Shown: positions 34,245 through 44,360 of the stretch, piece by piece | Position numbering within the stretch: position 1 is the stretch's first letter | Layout of the letters: every line of letters starts with the position of its first letter | Assembly: GCA_000729835.1 (NCBI GenBank) | Contig: JFHB01000092.1 | Span: 1-64,000 of the forward strand | Direction of reading: 5' to 3' | DNA from: Atkinsonella hypoxylon | Lineage: Eukaryota > Ascomycota > Sordariomycetes > Hypocreales > Clavicipitaceae | Length of the DNA: 64,000 nt | The notes under the pieces: model-generated | The model's input: only the letters and a program-made list of their open reading frames with translations | Database searches by the model: none | What the model was told of the DNA's origin: nothing | Translations under genes and position numbers: made by a program

Positions 34245-35358
34245 GACTTGTTCTCGAACCGCCTTATCCGCTGTACTACCCTTGACACTCACGATTATTC
34301 CATCATGATCATCACTTCGTTACAGTAATTCAGCTGGCATCCATTACTTGTTCTATGTACTTGTAGGTTATTCTCGGTGTAACGTAGCTCAAAAACAGAC
34401 AATCCATGAGGCTTCTTGCCGGGGGGTACGCGACGATGTGATGCTAACGACAGACAGTCGACCTACACACGGCATAGATGCTCATGCATTGTAGCACTCT
34501 TCAATTCGTCATGTAGGACGACATGTAGGACGAACTATATCTACACTACATCGCAACGAACGGAGCTCGTCGATGGCCCCGTACCCCTCTTGTAGACTCG
34601 CAGCTCAACCTCCCTGTTCAACACACTCCCTGCACAGCTCCCTCCACAAGAGGCGGGTGCCCAGCCCTCGTCGCCCATTTCCCATCGTGCTCTCCCCTTC
34701 ACTCTCCCCTTCAACGCTCGTCGTGCCCACGCAGATGCTAATTCTGACCTAGCGTGAAGATCCCCTGTTCCCGAATCCTCGAAGGCTAACCTGTCAATGC
34801 CTGCCTAGATCCGCCGAATATCCGCACAAGAAGCATGGGCATACTACGTAGTTCCCAAGACGGCGCGGATGGCCTGGAGCTCGAAGGAGTGCGCGCAGTC
34901 CGCTGCCTTGAGATGGAAAGCGGATGAGGTTACGTATGGCAACGCATTAGATTGCATCATGAGGGAGCAGTCCCTTTTCTAAACAGGAGAATATGAATGC
35001 AAAGTGGTCCTTTTGGCGTTGGCTTCAGTGTTTGTACGTGCTTTCACATGGCGGAGTATGGAGGCCTTTCACACTAGACAGCCGACGGGTTTGCGATTAC
35101 TGTGGGTCATGAAAGAAGGCGGATGACGGCGAAAGTTATTGAAAGTGTAAGATGAAGTTTTCGAGGCACTGGGACGGTTGTTGTAGAGCAAATGAGTTTG
35201 CTTGGTACACCGGGCTGTTGGGTCTTTCTCCCAAGGCTGTCATGTTTGCTGAGGACTGGATGCGGACAAGTCAGTTGCAGATGGCAACTATGTATATTAC
35301 AGTAACGGTTGGTGCACACGAGCATGGCAACGGCAAAGAAGAGGACCCGTGTGGCATA
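34245..35358. other. Gene-free stretch
   Basis: No supported gene. It contains a direct 13-bp repeat catgtaggacgac/catgtaggacgaa (about 34511-34535) and a CT-rich area near 34690. The region is the 3' flank of the CLC gene. Confidence 0.4.
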
Positions 35359-37614
35359 CTATTCTAATTCATCTAGGTACATCAATAGGCGCTTCTTCCC
35401 AATCACGCCAACCACTTCTGCCGAGTCATCGTCGATCACTATCAAGTGGCTCAGTCCCAATTTACCAAACATCTCGACTACGTACTCTATTGGGGATTTT
35501 GAAGACACGCACAATGGGCTAGGATCCAATAAATCGCAAATGCCCTTGTCCGCAGGACTAACATCTTGGAGATTGGCACGCTCATAGTCGTCCAAAGCAC
35601 ATGACACACATTCCGTGCTGGATTCCGGGAGGTATGCTTGACAGACGCCGTGTCCGTTCACTATGACAACACCTAGGTCTTTAAGGCCGCGCGTATGAAG
35701 ATCAATCAGCTTTTCTCGAAGATAGCATACTGACAGCCTATTGTTTGCATTCAGATGCACAATCACCGCGGCCATGACGCTGTTCGGAGGACTTAACTCT
35801 CTGGCCGTAGGTACATTATTGGAAAGCCGAGCTGTTCTTAGCTTGGCCAGTGCTTGTTCAGCATCCAGGAAAGGATGTCCCATGATGTTTTGGGCGAGAT
35901 CGTAAACTCCCTCGGCGCTGATGGAGTCGGCAACCCATTTTGCGGTGAGAATAGCAATCATAAATGGCGGAATGAAATTGACCTCCCCAGTTAGCTCGAA
36001 CATGATGACGGCTAGACTGACAGTCATTCTGCTGACGCCTGCGAGGAAGGCTGCCGAGCCAACCATGGCAAAGATCCCGGGAGATATGTCAGGAACGAGT
36101 TGTCCCACCATTCTGCCAAATAAGGCACCGGCGTCCAGGGCAGGAATAATAATGCCAGACGGAACTTTGCATCCAAAAGTTATGGTGGTTAAGATGAGCT
36201 TAACAAAGGTTCCTGATATCAGCCATGCGTAATATGTACCCTTGCCGCTTAACTTCGCTTCTTGTTTACAGATCCAGTCTTCCTTGATGTCGTTGCAGTC
36301 GACAAGCAGTCGCTCCATGATAACGTCGCCGGTATCACGAATTAAAGGATTGGGATACTGCACGCAAGCCGTGATGAGCACTACAATAAAGACTTCCAAA
36401 ACCGGGCTCTTTTTGATGATGTTAATTTGTCGGAACGACCTGGACCACGAAAAGTTGGCGCTGCAAAAAACACCGCCGAATACCCCGCCGCAAATCCCAA
36501 GGAGAATAAACACTAGGTAGTGAGTAACGTCATAATCCACACCATAGTTGGTCTCGAAAAGCACAAGCTTTCCAGTGCCCGTCGGATTCAGCTCCCTCAG
36601 AGTTGCAGCTGCTACCAGTGAGCAAAGGAAAGCCCTCCAAAGCACGCGGCGGGGGAAGTAGGTACTGATTTCTTCGTAACTGAACAGCACGCCGCCGATT
36701 GGTGCACCGAACGCAACAGATAAACCAGATGAACAGGCAACACTGAGCATTTCCCTCATTTTACTCTCGTTCTCGGCATATTTTGGCATCGTTTTGGCTA
36801 TAAGATTTCCAACACATGTCGAGATATGAACGAACGGTCCCTCCTTTCCGAGGCACATGCCCGTGGCAACGGCAAATGTGGCCCCAACTGCCTTGACAAC
36901 CAAGACCTTCAGTGTCAGAAAGTGTGGAATGACAAAGCCAGAAAGGACCGTTTTGATTTCGGGTATGCCACTACCAGCAGCCATATACATGGTCTTACCC
37001 TTACGCCCTCTGGATGAGTATATACCGTCCTCGTGGCCATGTCTGTGCCCCGTTGCGTCGATTTCAGCTACTCCCAGGGCGGGAAGATGTGTCTTTGTAG
37101 TCATCGTTACAATCGCCGCGATAAGGCCGAAAATTGAAGCGAACATAACATATAAAGTATATGCCCATAAAGAGTTTCGTGTCCATGGCTTCCAATGCAG
37201 GCAGATTTCATCGACGGAACAGCATGCTCGTCGACTCAGCCAAATGCTGGATGCACAGTAGCCCTCTTTCCAGTCTGCTACAGTCTCAACACTTACATCG
37301 ACCACGAATGCTACCCCAGCGGTCAGGACTCCAATTGTGATCGCCGCGATCCACCCCTGGGCAGATTCCAACCAAGCTGATATGCGATTGCTGATGGCTG
37401 GAAGGATTTGTCTGTCTCCGGCCATGGCAGAGCGTCGCTCATTGTCCTTGACGAGGTCTTGTAACCAGTTAATTGCAGCATAGTCCTTGTAGGGTTCGGG
37501 ATTTGTGTCGATATTTTGAGTGGATATGGGACTAGTCTTGGAGGAATGCGCAGAGCAGGGCAGAGACTCAATATCGTGATTATAGGTCGATTCGAGAAGT
37601 GGTGTGGTTTCCAT
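35359..37614 (-). CDS. CLC-family chloride/proton exchanger
   Basis: Single exon, 751 aa. The three CLC selectivity signatures are intact: GSGIPEIK (214-221), GKEGPFVH (256-263, gating Glu258) and the later GSAAFLAGVSRMTVS. The pair Glu314-Glu315 in VLFSYEEIS fits the proton glutamate of exchangers, so a 2Cl-/H+ antiporter is more likely than a channel. About ten hydrophobic helices are followed by two CBS domains (around 600-670 and 700-750; LSHLIVIDDDSAEVVGVIGKKRL). It resembles fungal Gef1-type proteins of Golgi, endosome or vacuole membranes that support acidification and metal loading. An intronless gene of this size is slightly unusual here. Confidence 0.92.
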   Translation of the reverse strand: METTPLLESTYNHDIESLPCSAHSSKTSPISTQNIDTNPEPYKDYAAINWLQDLVKDNERRSAMAGDRQILPAISNRISAWLESAQGWIAAITIGVLTAGVAFVVDVSVETVADWKEGYCASSIWLSRRACCSVDEICLHWKPWTRNSLWAYTLYVMFASIFGLIAAIVTMTTKTHLPALGVAEIDATGHRHGHEDGIYSSRGRKGKTMYMAAGSGIPEIKTVLSGFVIPHFLTLKVLVVKAVGATFAVATGMCLGKEGPFVHISTCVGNLIAKTMPKYAENESKMREMLSVACSSGLSVAFGAPIGGVLFSYEEISTYFPRRVLWRAFLCSLVAAATLRELNPTGTGKLVLFETNYGVDYDVTHYLVFILLGICGGVFGGVFCSANFSWSRSFRQINIIKKSPVLEVFIVVLITACVQYPNPLIRDTGDVIMERLLVDCNDIKEDWICKQEAKLSGKGTYYAWLISGTFVKLILTTITFGCKVPSGIIIPALDAGALFGRMVGQLVPDISPGIFAMVGSAAFLAGVSRMTVSLAVIMFELTGEVNFIPPFMIAILTAKWVADSISAEGVYDLAQNIMGHPFLDAEQALAKLRTARLSNNVPTARELSPPNSVMAAVIVHLNANNRLSVCYLREKLIDLHTRGLKDLGVVIVNGHGVCQAYLPESSTECVSCALDDYERANLQDVSPADKGICDLLDPSPLCVSSKSPIEYVVEMFGKLGLSHLIVIDDDSAEVVGVIGKKRLLMYLDELE

Positions 37615-39593
37615 AATGTAATCTAAGAAAAATGCCAGAGAAGCACCAGAAATTTAGGTTCACAGACGCATTCGTCTTTCTCCGTCCACATGATATAAGA
37701 TCTGGGAGAGGAAACAGAAACGAGAGCAGACATAGAGCGTATATAAGATGTTGTTGGTCCATAGACCAGATCTTGGTGCCCCTTGTTATTAGCGAGAGGT
37801 GGCTAGACGCGGCAGAGGCAAGCACACCATTATCATTATTCATAGTTTGAAGCAAGTGACAGGTACAAATCAAATAATATGACGTCGTTTCCGGGACTGG
37901 AAGGCGCGACTTTAGACGTGTTCACCGCTTTCGCGGGAATGGATCTTTTCACGTGGCTGTTTTGACATCATGTGGAATGCCCAAACCGTTGATCGCCTGA
38001 TGATGAAAGGGTATAATGTGACTAGGCTAAGAAGTTGTGCGTGTACTCGGCGACAGCCTTCAAGAACCCACATGGCCGAGGCACTATTATATAATAGGCG
38101 GTAGTTGAGAGGTTCATGATTAAAAAGCCATCAGATAGATGCTGGGAGCCGGGAACATTGCCGTCTGGGGGTTTGAAGGGCGCACTTCTGTTGACCCAAG
38201 GTCCAGCCGATTTCGTGCTTGGTTCAAGTGGGGCAATCTCGCAACCTAATGTAGCAAGCGGTGACAAAAGCAGGCATATGTAAGTATACGCAGATACTCA
38301 CAGTGTATCAGTGCGAATATCATCAATTGACAGCAGCTTTATTCCGTAGACGTCGCTAATCCACACTGTTCTGATGCATATGGCCATCCTGCCAGAGAAA
38401 AAAAATGCTCAGCAGCTGCACCTCGCGTGGTTCCGTTCAATTTTGTGCTACCAGACGTAATCGACATGCGTACATGCTACGTTGTTTCCCTCAATTTTCT
38501 ATCTAGCTCTTTCTATTCTGCATTTCTTGGACCTCAATACTCGCTTTTCGTGGGCTCTCGGCCTCAAATGTCACATCCAGCTCTCTCCAAGGTAACGCCT
38601 TGTCCCTATGAAGATAGAAAACCTGCTGATTCAAAAGCGCCCCGTCCCGACGAAAAAGGCGTTGGAAAAGTTAATTCGAGAAAAAATTTTTTTCAGTCAC
38701 GGGGCCTCTTCAAATGAGCTTAGCAGCTTATTCTTACCGCTGATAAAGCGATGTCCCGCAAGTCAAAATGTTCACAAGCCATGCTACTTCAAGCAGGAAC
38801 ATGAACACGTTGCTAGCAGTCCCCGAGGGCTCCTTTCCATGATCTGTTAGCCTCCAGCAGCGCCAGACCTTATCACTAGATACACCGCTCTCAGACATTT
38901 CGATGCGATGAGCATCTTGCATCGTCCTACACCATCATGCCAACATGTGCCTGCGAGGATCAATACCCAGACGAAAAGTATATATGCAATTCTTAGAACG
39001 GGAGGCGTGTCTGTGTCACTCCGATACTTTTGAGCGTGGCAGAATAGTAGGTGAAAATATTGCACAAACAATCGGAAATTGTCAGATGGACGGATTTTAG
39101 GACCAAAAGCCCACTTACTTTGTTGCCACTGCACTGCCTTACCCAGGAGAACGTCATGTTTCGTGAACTTATACAACGGCAATGAATCTCCGAATACCAG
39201 CAGGAAAATGGAGGCGAACATATCTCGGAGTGCTTCAGCGGCCAAGGCGCAACGAGGTAGCAATGATTTTCCCCACAGGGCGACCTGGTTCTTGAGTCGA
39301 GGATGATACCGAGTTTGGAACTTCTTGGCTCCAATACTCCGTATTGTTATTCACTCATCTCTCTCACCAATCAGACTCGTTGACTCGCAACGGAACCTGT
39401 CCGCTCCACAGTCTCACTGGCTTCATCTGGGTCCGTTCGCCCTGTATCGCCTTTGACTTGACCAGCCGCAGACTCATAAACACCCGCCCGTCCCGTGCGT
39501 TGGTGAGGGGCGGGAGAATAGATCAGCACTTTGCCATTTCGGGCGAAGACTAACTAATCCTAGATCGGAACCTACGGAGAAACCTGGTCCACA
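37615..39593. other. Gene-poor stretch
   Basis: Promoter of the CLC gene followed by about 1.7 kb in which I support no gene. A 138-codon minus-strand frame at 38847-39263 has hydrophobic segments but no ATG-led, conserved-looking start. TACTCCGTA is at 39335-39343 and TATTCCGTA at 38340-38348. Confidence 0.4.
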
Positions 39594-39748
39594 CGAGGGC
39601 GCACAGGCATGTGCTTTGAAGCGTGTTATGTATTTATGTATGTAAATTTATGTGCGGAGGTACCGTTTCCGTTTTGGGCCTAGTTGCTGGCTCTGCGTTT
39701 CGGTCCACACACCTCGACTCCGATAAAGCACATGCCTGCGCGCCCTCG
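39594..39748. repeat. 155-bp hairpin with 24-bp inverted arms
   Basis: 39594-39617 (cgagggcgcacaggcatgtg plus cttt) and 39725-39748 are inverted repeats matching at 23 of 24 positions. The 107-bp loop is AT-rich with tatgtatttatgtatg. It lies about 260 bp upstream of the secreted-protein start at 40008. It could be a tiny foldback or MITE-like insertion; no target duplication is evident. Confidence 0.7.
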
Positions 39749-40007
39749 TTTGGATGGCATTTTCATGTCTAGGTTTAGTTACCATAATGACAGGAAAAGT
39801 GTGACAAAAGAAGAATTTGCCACAGTTCAAGTCAATTCCTCTGCGCGCAACCGCTTTATAAGAGCGCACTTCTCCGCTGTGAATCGACTAGAAGTGACTG
39901 CCTTGATCAATATAACGTCCAGCTTTAGCTCACAAACAAGCTTTTACTTCTTCCCCCTCCAACAAAAAGCTCAGAGAACACGCTCAGTCACACAAAACCT
40001 ATCAAGG

Positions 40008-40439
40008 ATGCTCTCGCGACACGTCCTCGCCGTCGCCACTCTGGGCCTCACCCTTGTAACCGCTCAGCTGTCTCGCGATCAATTTGAAATGGATCACTGC
40101 CCCCCCGATCAGCACTACGTTCCCGACGCACCCGGCTGCAAGGGTGCCAGACGCTGCAAAGGAACGTGCCGATTCAAAAACGAGTACCCTTCTTGCGGCG
40201 GCTATCGCACGAAACCCGTTGCCTGCGAGCCTGAAACCGAGTGTCGTGATGACCCCCGACTGCCTAAGAGCTGTGGCCTCGCGTGCGACATACCGGGCAT
40301 ATGCATTCCCGAGAAGCCTATACCATGCGCCGGATTTGCTGGACGGTCTTGTCCGAAGGACCTGTATTGCTATGATGTGCCCGATGATGGCTGTGACCCT
40401 GGGAAGGGAGGTGCTGATTGCATGGGGCTTTGCTTGTGA
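40008..40439 (+). CDS. Small secreted cysteine-rich protein, 16 Cys
   Basis: Single exon, 143 aa from ATG 40008; the frame is open further upstream, but the signal peptide MLSRHVLAVATLGLTLVTA fixes the start. The mature chain has 16 cysteines, an even number that fits full disulphide pairing. The last 38 residues form a compact module, C-AGFAGRS-C-PKDLY-C-YDVPDDG-C-DPGKGGAD-C-MGL-C, which recurs in shorter form in the protein at 43907-44125. The N-terminal part (CPPDQHYVPDAPGCKG) looks like a separate cysteine-rich unit. Secreted effector-like or inhibitor-like proteins have this appearance, but function is unknown. A CT-rich leader (ttcttccccctcc) precedes the start. Confidence 0.75.
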   Translation: MLSRHVLAVATLGLTLVTAQLSRDQFEMDHCPPDQHYVPDAPGCKGARRCKGTCRFKNEYPSCGGYRTKPVACEPETECRDDPRLPKSCGLACDIPGICIPEKPIPCAGFAGRSCPKDLYCYDVPDDGCDPGKGGADCMGLCL

Positions 40440-40559
40440 GCCCGTCAAGCAGGTCATGCACGGATGGTTGAACGGATGGCTATCTTCATCTTGGCCCCCT
40501 GAAGCTAGATGTACTTACTCCCTGTGTGGGTAGAGAGAAAAAGGTTAATGACAAATCTC

Positions 40560-40762
40560 AGTCTGTGATTTGTGTCTATAATAAGTCAGAATATAATAAG
40601 TAAGGCTAGGCTTTAATGCTGTATTGTTAGGGGGAACAGTACTTAAGTGCTTATAAGACATTGTAGTAGTAGCGGTTAACGGTCTTGATATCAAACTTCT
40701 TTCGTTTAAGAACAGTTCTACCAGTCCCTTCATACCAAAACAACCCGTATTCTCTATTCTCA
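40560..40762 (-). promoter_or_regulatory. Orphan promoter/leader copy 1
   Basis: Homologous to the promoter and 5' leader of the small secreted protein gene at 43907-44125 (compare 44140-44360). Shared blocks on the plus strand include gtagtagtagc, acggtcttgat, accagtcccttcatacc and ctcaaagt. Read on the minus strand it points into the 3' end of the gene at 40008-40439 and no minus-strand gene follows. The TATA-like word present in the other copies is altered here (tatgaaggg). Confidence 0.55.
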
Positions 40763-40905
40763 AAGTTATATAACTCTGTTAATGTCTAGCTACAAGGAAG
40801 GGCTGCATGGACATCAAGATAAAACGCCTATAGACTTAATACAAACGGCATATCCGTGTACGCATGTAACAGATTTCACCTGAGGCACCCTACCCTTACT
40901 TGTTA
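40763..40905. repeat. Degenerate repeat X, copy 1
   Basis: Shares blocks with 42315-42455 in the same orientation: taactctgttaatgtctagc, ctacaaggaagggct and cacctgaggcacccta. By eye about 65-70% alike with small gaps, indicating an old local duplication. Confidence 0.5.
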
Positions 40906-42314
40906 CCGCCATTTCGGGATAGAGAATACAATAAAATAATACTAGTGTATTTTTCTTTTCTGCGTTAGCTATCGCGCACTATGGCTGGGCAGAGCCGGTA
41001 TGCACGGCTGTTATATTGACTAAAGCTTGTCTCTCCTAAGTGCACATACGGGGCAGCGTCGTCTGAGGCCTTAATTTCCTCTCCTATATATTACTGACGA
41101 ATAATACAACTGCCGAGCTACACCATATACGCAGGCTGCAGCGCTAGGTTGGTTACTTAGCAGCACCTCTCCTGCTCACTCTTAGCTCACCGTCAGCTCA
41201 TCTACACTCAGTGATGCTCTTACTGGTAGGGAAACCATTATCTCCTGTCCAATCTCGCCAGGCCCTGGAGTTTTGTTGATCTAAGCACCGCGCATTCTTC
41301 GTCCTCTTTAACTACCCCTTATGCATGATTCTGCAGCTGTTGTCTCAGAGCTCGCTAGCATCTTAAACCCAAGCTACGGTGTGTGCAGCGAATCACACTG
41401 TGAAGTGAATCGGTCAACCAGATCGAGTCACAAGGATTAATTTCGCATTTACTCCAATCACAGCATGCCATCACCTGCCTGCCCAACTGCCGTAGACTCC
41501 ACGTCAGGGTCACGTGTCATTAAAGCGCGGGGTCACCAAGCCGCGCAAACAAATGCACGTACCAAATCTCGCTGCGTAACAACTCTGTTGGGACGAAGTA
41601 TCATAAAGCCTTGAAGGCTAGTTAGGCAAGAGCTGTAAACAAGACTCTAATTAGCACATGACTCCACAACCTTCCTTCTGTGCTTTTGTACCAACCAAGC
41701 TACCTTAGGTCGGTAGGTACCTACCTCGCCCACCGGTCCCCGATTCGTCAATTGATGACAATTCAACGATGACTTCATACATGTGTGCCCCAACGTTGCT
41801 CGAATGCATGAGTACTTAGTTGTCTGCCTTCGGTCATACTGAAAGCACAGAATCAAACGCATGCTAAGTGGTAACTTTCATGGCCGTATATGACACAACT
41901 TGGGACATCGCGGAAAATGCCAGTCATGCACGAGGAAGAGGATGCGACGGAGAGATTGCCACGTTGCCCTCCAGCACTATTCTGTACAGCCTTGGAAATC
42001 TCGCCGAAGGCCGGCTCTCACTTGTTTAGGAGGAGATTAAGGCGTCAGGGACAAAGGCAGCGGGACCGATGCCTGTATAGGTTACCTAGTCTTAATTACG
42101 TCCAAGTCCTCGGGAGTTAAGGGGGGCCAGGAGCCTGGCGCATCTTGATGTGGCTCACAAGTACGAAGTACACAGTACTATGCCGCATACTTGTCGCCCC
42201 TCATTCAGGTACATCCTACGCGCGTTCCGTAGTCCAGAAAATGGGCCTTAACTCAACACCAACACATGCATTCTGCTTGTAATACAGGTTGCGATGTAGC
42301 ACTCTTGTCCTACA
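40906..42314. other. Gene-free AT-rich stretch
   Basis: No supported gene. It contains ggtcggtaggtacctacc near 41709-41726. The open frame at 41890-42120 has no recognisable features. Confidence 0.4.
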
Positions 42315-42455
42315 AGTTATGTAACTCTTTTTAAGTCGAGCTATAAGGAAGAGCTACAGGGAAAGTAAGGTAAAATACCTGATATTGCTTTGACTCTAAC
42401 AGTAAGTCTGTAACTATCTAGAAAGGTATACACCTAAGGCATCTTACCTGCCACG
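42315..42455. repeat. Degenerate repeat X, copy 2
   Basis: Counterpart of 40763-40905 (taactctttttaagtcgagc, ctataaggaagagct, cacctaaggcatctta). It ends a few bases before the LTR-like copy at 42462. Confidence 0.5.
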
Positions 42456-42461
42456 AAATAA

Positions 42462-42696
42462 TGGACGGGTCCCTCCAGGCACGGAATACGTAGCTGGTCA
42501 GTAATACAAATAGTTAGATTCGTAAACTAGACAGAGGGATCTAACTAAGCTTTAGATATAATATATTACAAGAATTGATTGTTTTTATCTATTTGCACTG
42601 CTCTTTCACAAATTCTTAAACGAGTTTCTTTAACTTCTAGATTTATACTCCCCAAGTACGAATCAACCCTGTAACGGAGTAAATCACCCCGTAACA
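42462..42696 (-). mobile_element. LTR-like repeat, copy A (235 bp)
   Basis: On the minus strand it runs from TGTTACGGGGTG to CCGTCCA, giving TG...CA ends. It matches copy B (43006-43240), exactly the same length. Differences are mostly transitions with copy A the more AT-rich, as expected from repeat-induced point mutation. ATAA flanks both ends (42458-42461 and 42697-42700), a possible 4-bp target duplication of a solo LTR. Confidence 0.5.
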
Positions 42697-42915
42697 ATAA
42701 TAGACAGTAACACTGCAATAAGTTTAAAGTACAATACTAATAAAGGCTTTATTCCTGTCTTGGCTAAGTGTTTCAGGAAGAGAAAACAGTAGCTTAGTTT
42801 CTTCAAGGTATTGTAGTAGTAGCTGATAGTTCGACGTTCTTGATCTTCAGCTTCCTTTCTTAGGAGCACCAGTCCCTTTATACCTGGAAATGGCACCCGT
42901 CTTCCTTATCCTTAA
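42697..42915 (-). promoter_or_regulatory. Orphan promoter/leader copy 2
   Basis: Second homologue of 44140-44360: aaggctttattcctgtcttg, aggtattgtagtagtagctg, cttcctttcttaggagcacc, agtccctttatacc and ttaaagt. On the minus strand this includes GGTATAAAGGGACT, a TATA box. Where the coding region should begin, LTR-like copy A starts instead, so the gene has been lost or displaced. Confidence 0.55.
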
Positions 42916-43005
42916 AGTAGGGTGCCGAATAAAGGCAACCCATGCTTTCATGTATCTAAAACCACGGGCGTGACTCGATTGTAGCTACTGTCCCCGTGGG
43001 CATAA

Positions 43006-43240
43006 TGCACAAATCCCTCTAGGCACGGAACGCGTGACTGACCAGTAACATAAATAGTCAGATTCGTAGACCAGACAGAGGGATCGAACCAAGCTGAATA
43101 TAACATATATTATAAGAACCTATTGTTATTATTTATCTGCACTGTTATTTCACGAGTTATCTTACGACTCTCTTTAACTTCCGGATTGATACTCCCCGAG
43201 TACGAATCCACCCCGGTACGGAGCAAACCACCCCGTAACA
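43006..43240 (-). mobile_element. LTR-like repeat, copy B (235 bp)
   Basis: Less mutated partner of copy A, beginning TGTTACGGGGTGG on the minus strand and ending GTGCA. ATAA also precedes it at 43002-43005, but the other flank is CCCG, so there is no target duplication. The 309 bp between the two copies holds the orphan promoter, with no primer-binding site or polypurine tract that I can recognise. Confidence 0.5.
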
Positions 43241-43906
43241 CCCGTTACCAGCTTTATATTACAATTATACAGTGCTGCCAACAGTGTATACATTGAGCAT
43301 TTATAATAAGTGCCTGTATAGCTGGAAACATGTATAGGTACTTCCTCTACTAGTAGTACATACCTCCAGTATGTGCACTCATTCTAAGCCGTTTCAATTA
43401 TGATAGGTTTATGGATTTGCCCCAGCACTGTTAAATAATATAGATGTTGATTGTACTTAGTCTTTTAACTTGTACCATACGTATCCTTTTGCTGTCACGG
43501 GAGTAGTGGCAAGGCTTAGGCTAACATCCCATATGGAGCGCGCAGGCATCCGCCATGACCCGATCGGGCTGTTCCATGACATAAATTGAAGAAAGTACCC
43601 CTTTATGGAGAACTTGTGCAGAGAAACTACTCTTTATTTTAGGTTTAGTTGCTGCTATATACTGAACCCCTTATAACAGCGATACCAGCCTCTAGTTGCT
43701 CCCAACCAATCCGTGGTGCCGAATACTCAAACGTAGGGTGTCGGATAAAGCCTTCCTCAGATTTGCACATCCCATTTTATGCCCAGCTGGGCATGGCCAT
43801 TCGCAAGAGGGTCGCAGTGACGAGCAATAATCTGCACATTCCCCAGTTTCTGATAGAAGAAGCAACAGAGTCGGTCTCTGTTTTTCTTCTCTTCTTCCGA
43901 TCCAGG
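43241..43906. other. Gene-free AT-rich stretch
   Basis: No supported gene. gtagggtgtcggataaagcc (43732-43751) resembles gtagggtgccgaataaaggc (42917-42936), another trace of local duplication. Confidence 0.4.
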
Positions 43907-44125
43907 CTATTGGCAACTTCCGGAACATTGGTCTAGATTGCGACATTCTGGATCCCTAGGGACGCACTTTAGGCCTATGGGACACGTTCCGAGCCCCATG
44001 CCGCAATAGGCGGGCCTAGAATCAACTGGTCGTACGTAGGGCTTGAGGCCGTTTTTGTTCTCCGCGGCGGCCTGGCCACATAAAATGCCAAAAGCCATGT
44101 ATAAGGGGAGAGATTTAGCGACCAT
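43907..44125 (-). CDS. Minimal small secreted cysteine-rich protein, 72 aa
   Basis: Single exon, 72 aa. The signal peptide MVAKSLPLYMAFGILCGQAAA is followed by a linker and one module, C-GMGLGT-C-PIGLK-C-VPRDPE-C-RNLDQ-C-SGS-C. The six-cysteine pattern and the CP-x-x-L start match the C-terminal module of the protein at 40008-40439, suggesting common descent. Its promoter and leader (44126-44360) exist as two further copies nearby without genes. It is probably secreted; whether it acts as an effector, inhibitor or wall protein is unknown. The gene is short, but signal peptide, cysteine spacing and TATA box together make it believable. Confidence 0.65.
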   Translation of the reverse strand: MVAKSLPLYMAFGILCGQAAAENKNGLKPYVRPVDSRPAYCGMGLGTCPIGLKCVPRDPECRNLDQCSGSCQ

Positions 44126-44139
44126 GGTTACAGGATAAG

Positions 44140-44360
44140 GCGCTTGTGTAGGGAGAATAGACTGTGAGACTGTAACGAGTTTGGAGTATAATAATGAAGG
44201 CTTTTGTTCTGTGTTGTCGGGGTAGCGAGTGACCAGGCTTTGAGGTATCGTCGTAGTAGCTGCTTGTTTGACGGTCTTGGTCTTCTTGCTTCCTTTCTTA
44301 TAAGCACGACACTAACCAGTCCCTTTATACCTAAGATGGCCCCTATCATCCTCATCCCTC
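44140..44360 (-). promoter_or_regulatory. Promoter and 5' leader of the 72-aa secreted protein
   Basis: On the minus strand, GGTATAAAGGGACTGG near 44316-44331 provides a TATA box about 200 bp before the ATG at 44125. The leader between is A/C-rich, as in well-expressed fungal genes. This is the copy still attached to a coding sequence; homologous copies are at 42697-42915 and 40560-40762. Confidence 0.6.

Noticed and set aside
38847..39334. Overlapping minus-strand frames of 113 and 138 codons
   Set aside because: No ATG-led conserved-looking protein, no splice logic and mixed frames; treated as chance ORFs.
42462..43240. Full-length LTR retrotransposon
   Set aside because: The interior is only 309 bp with no gag/pol, primer-binding site or polypurine tract; kept only as LTR-like repeats.
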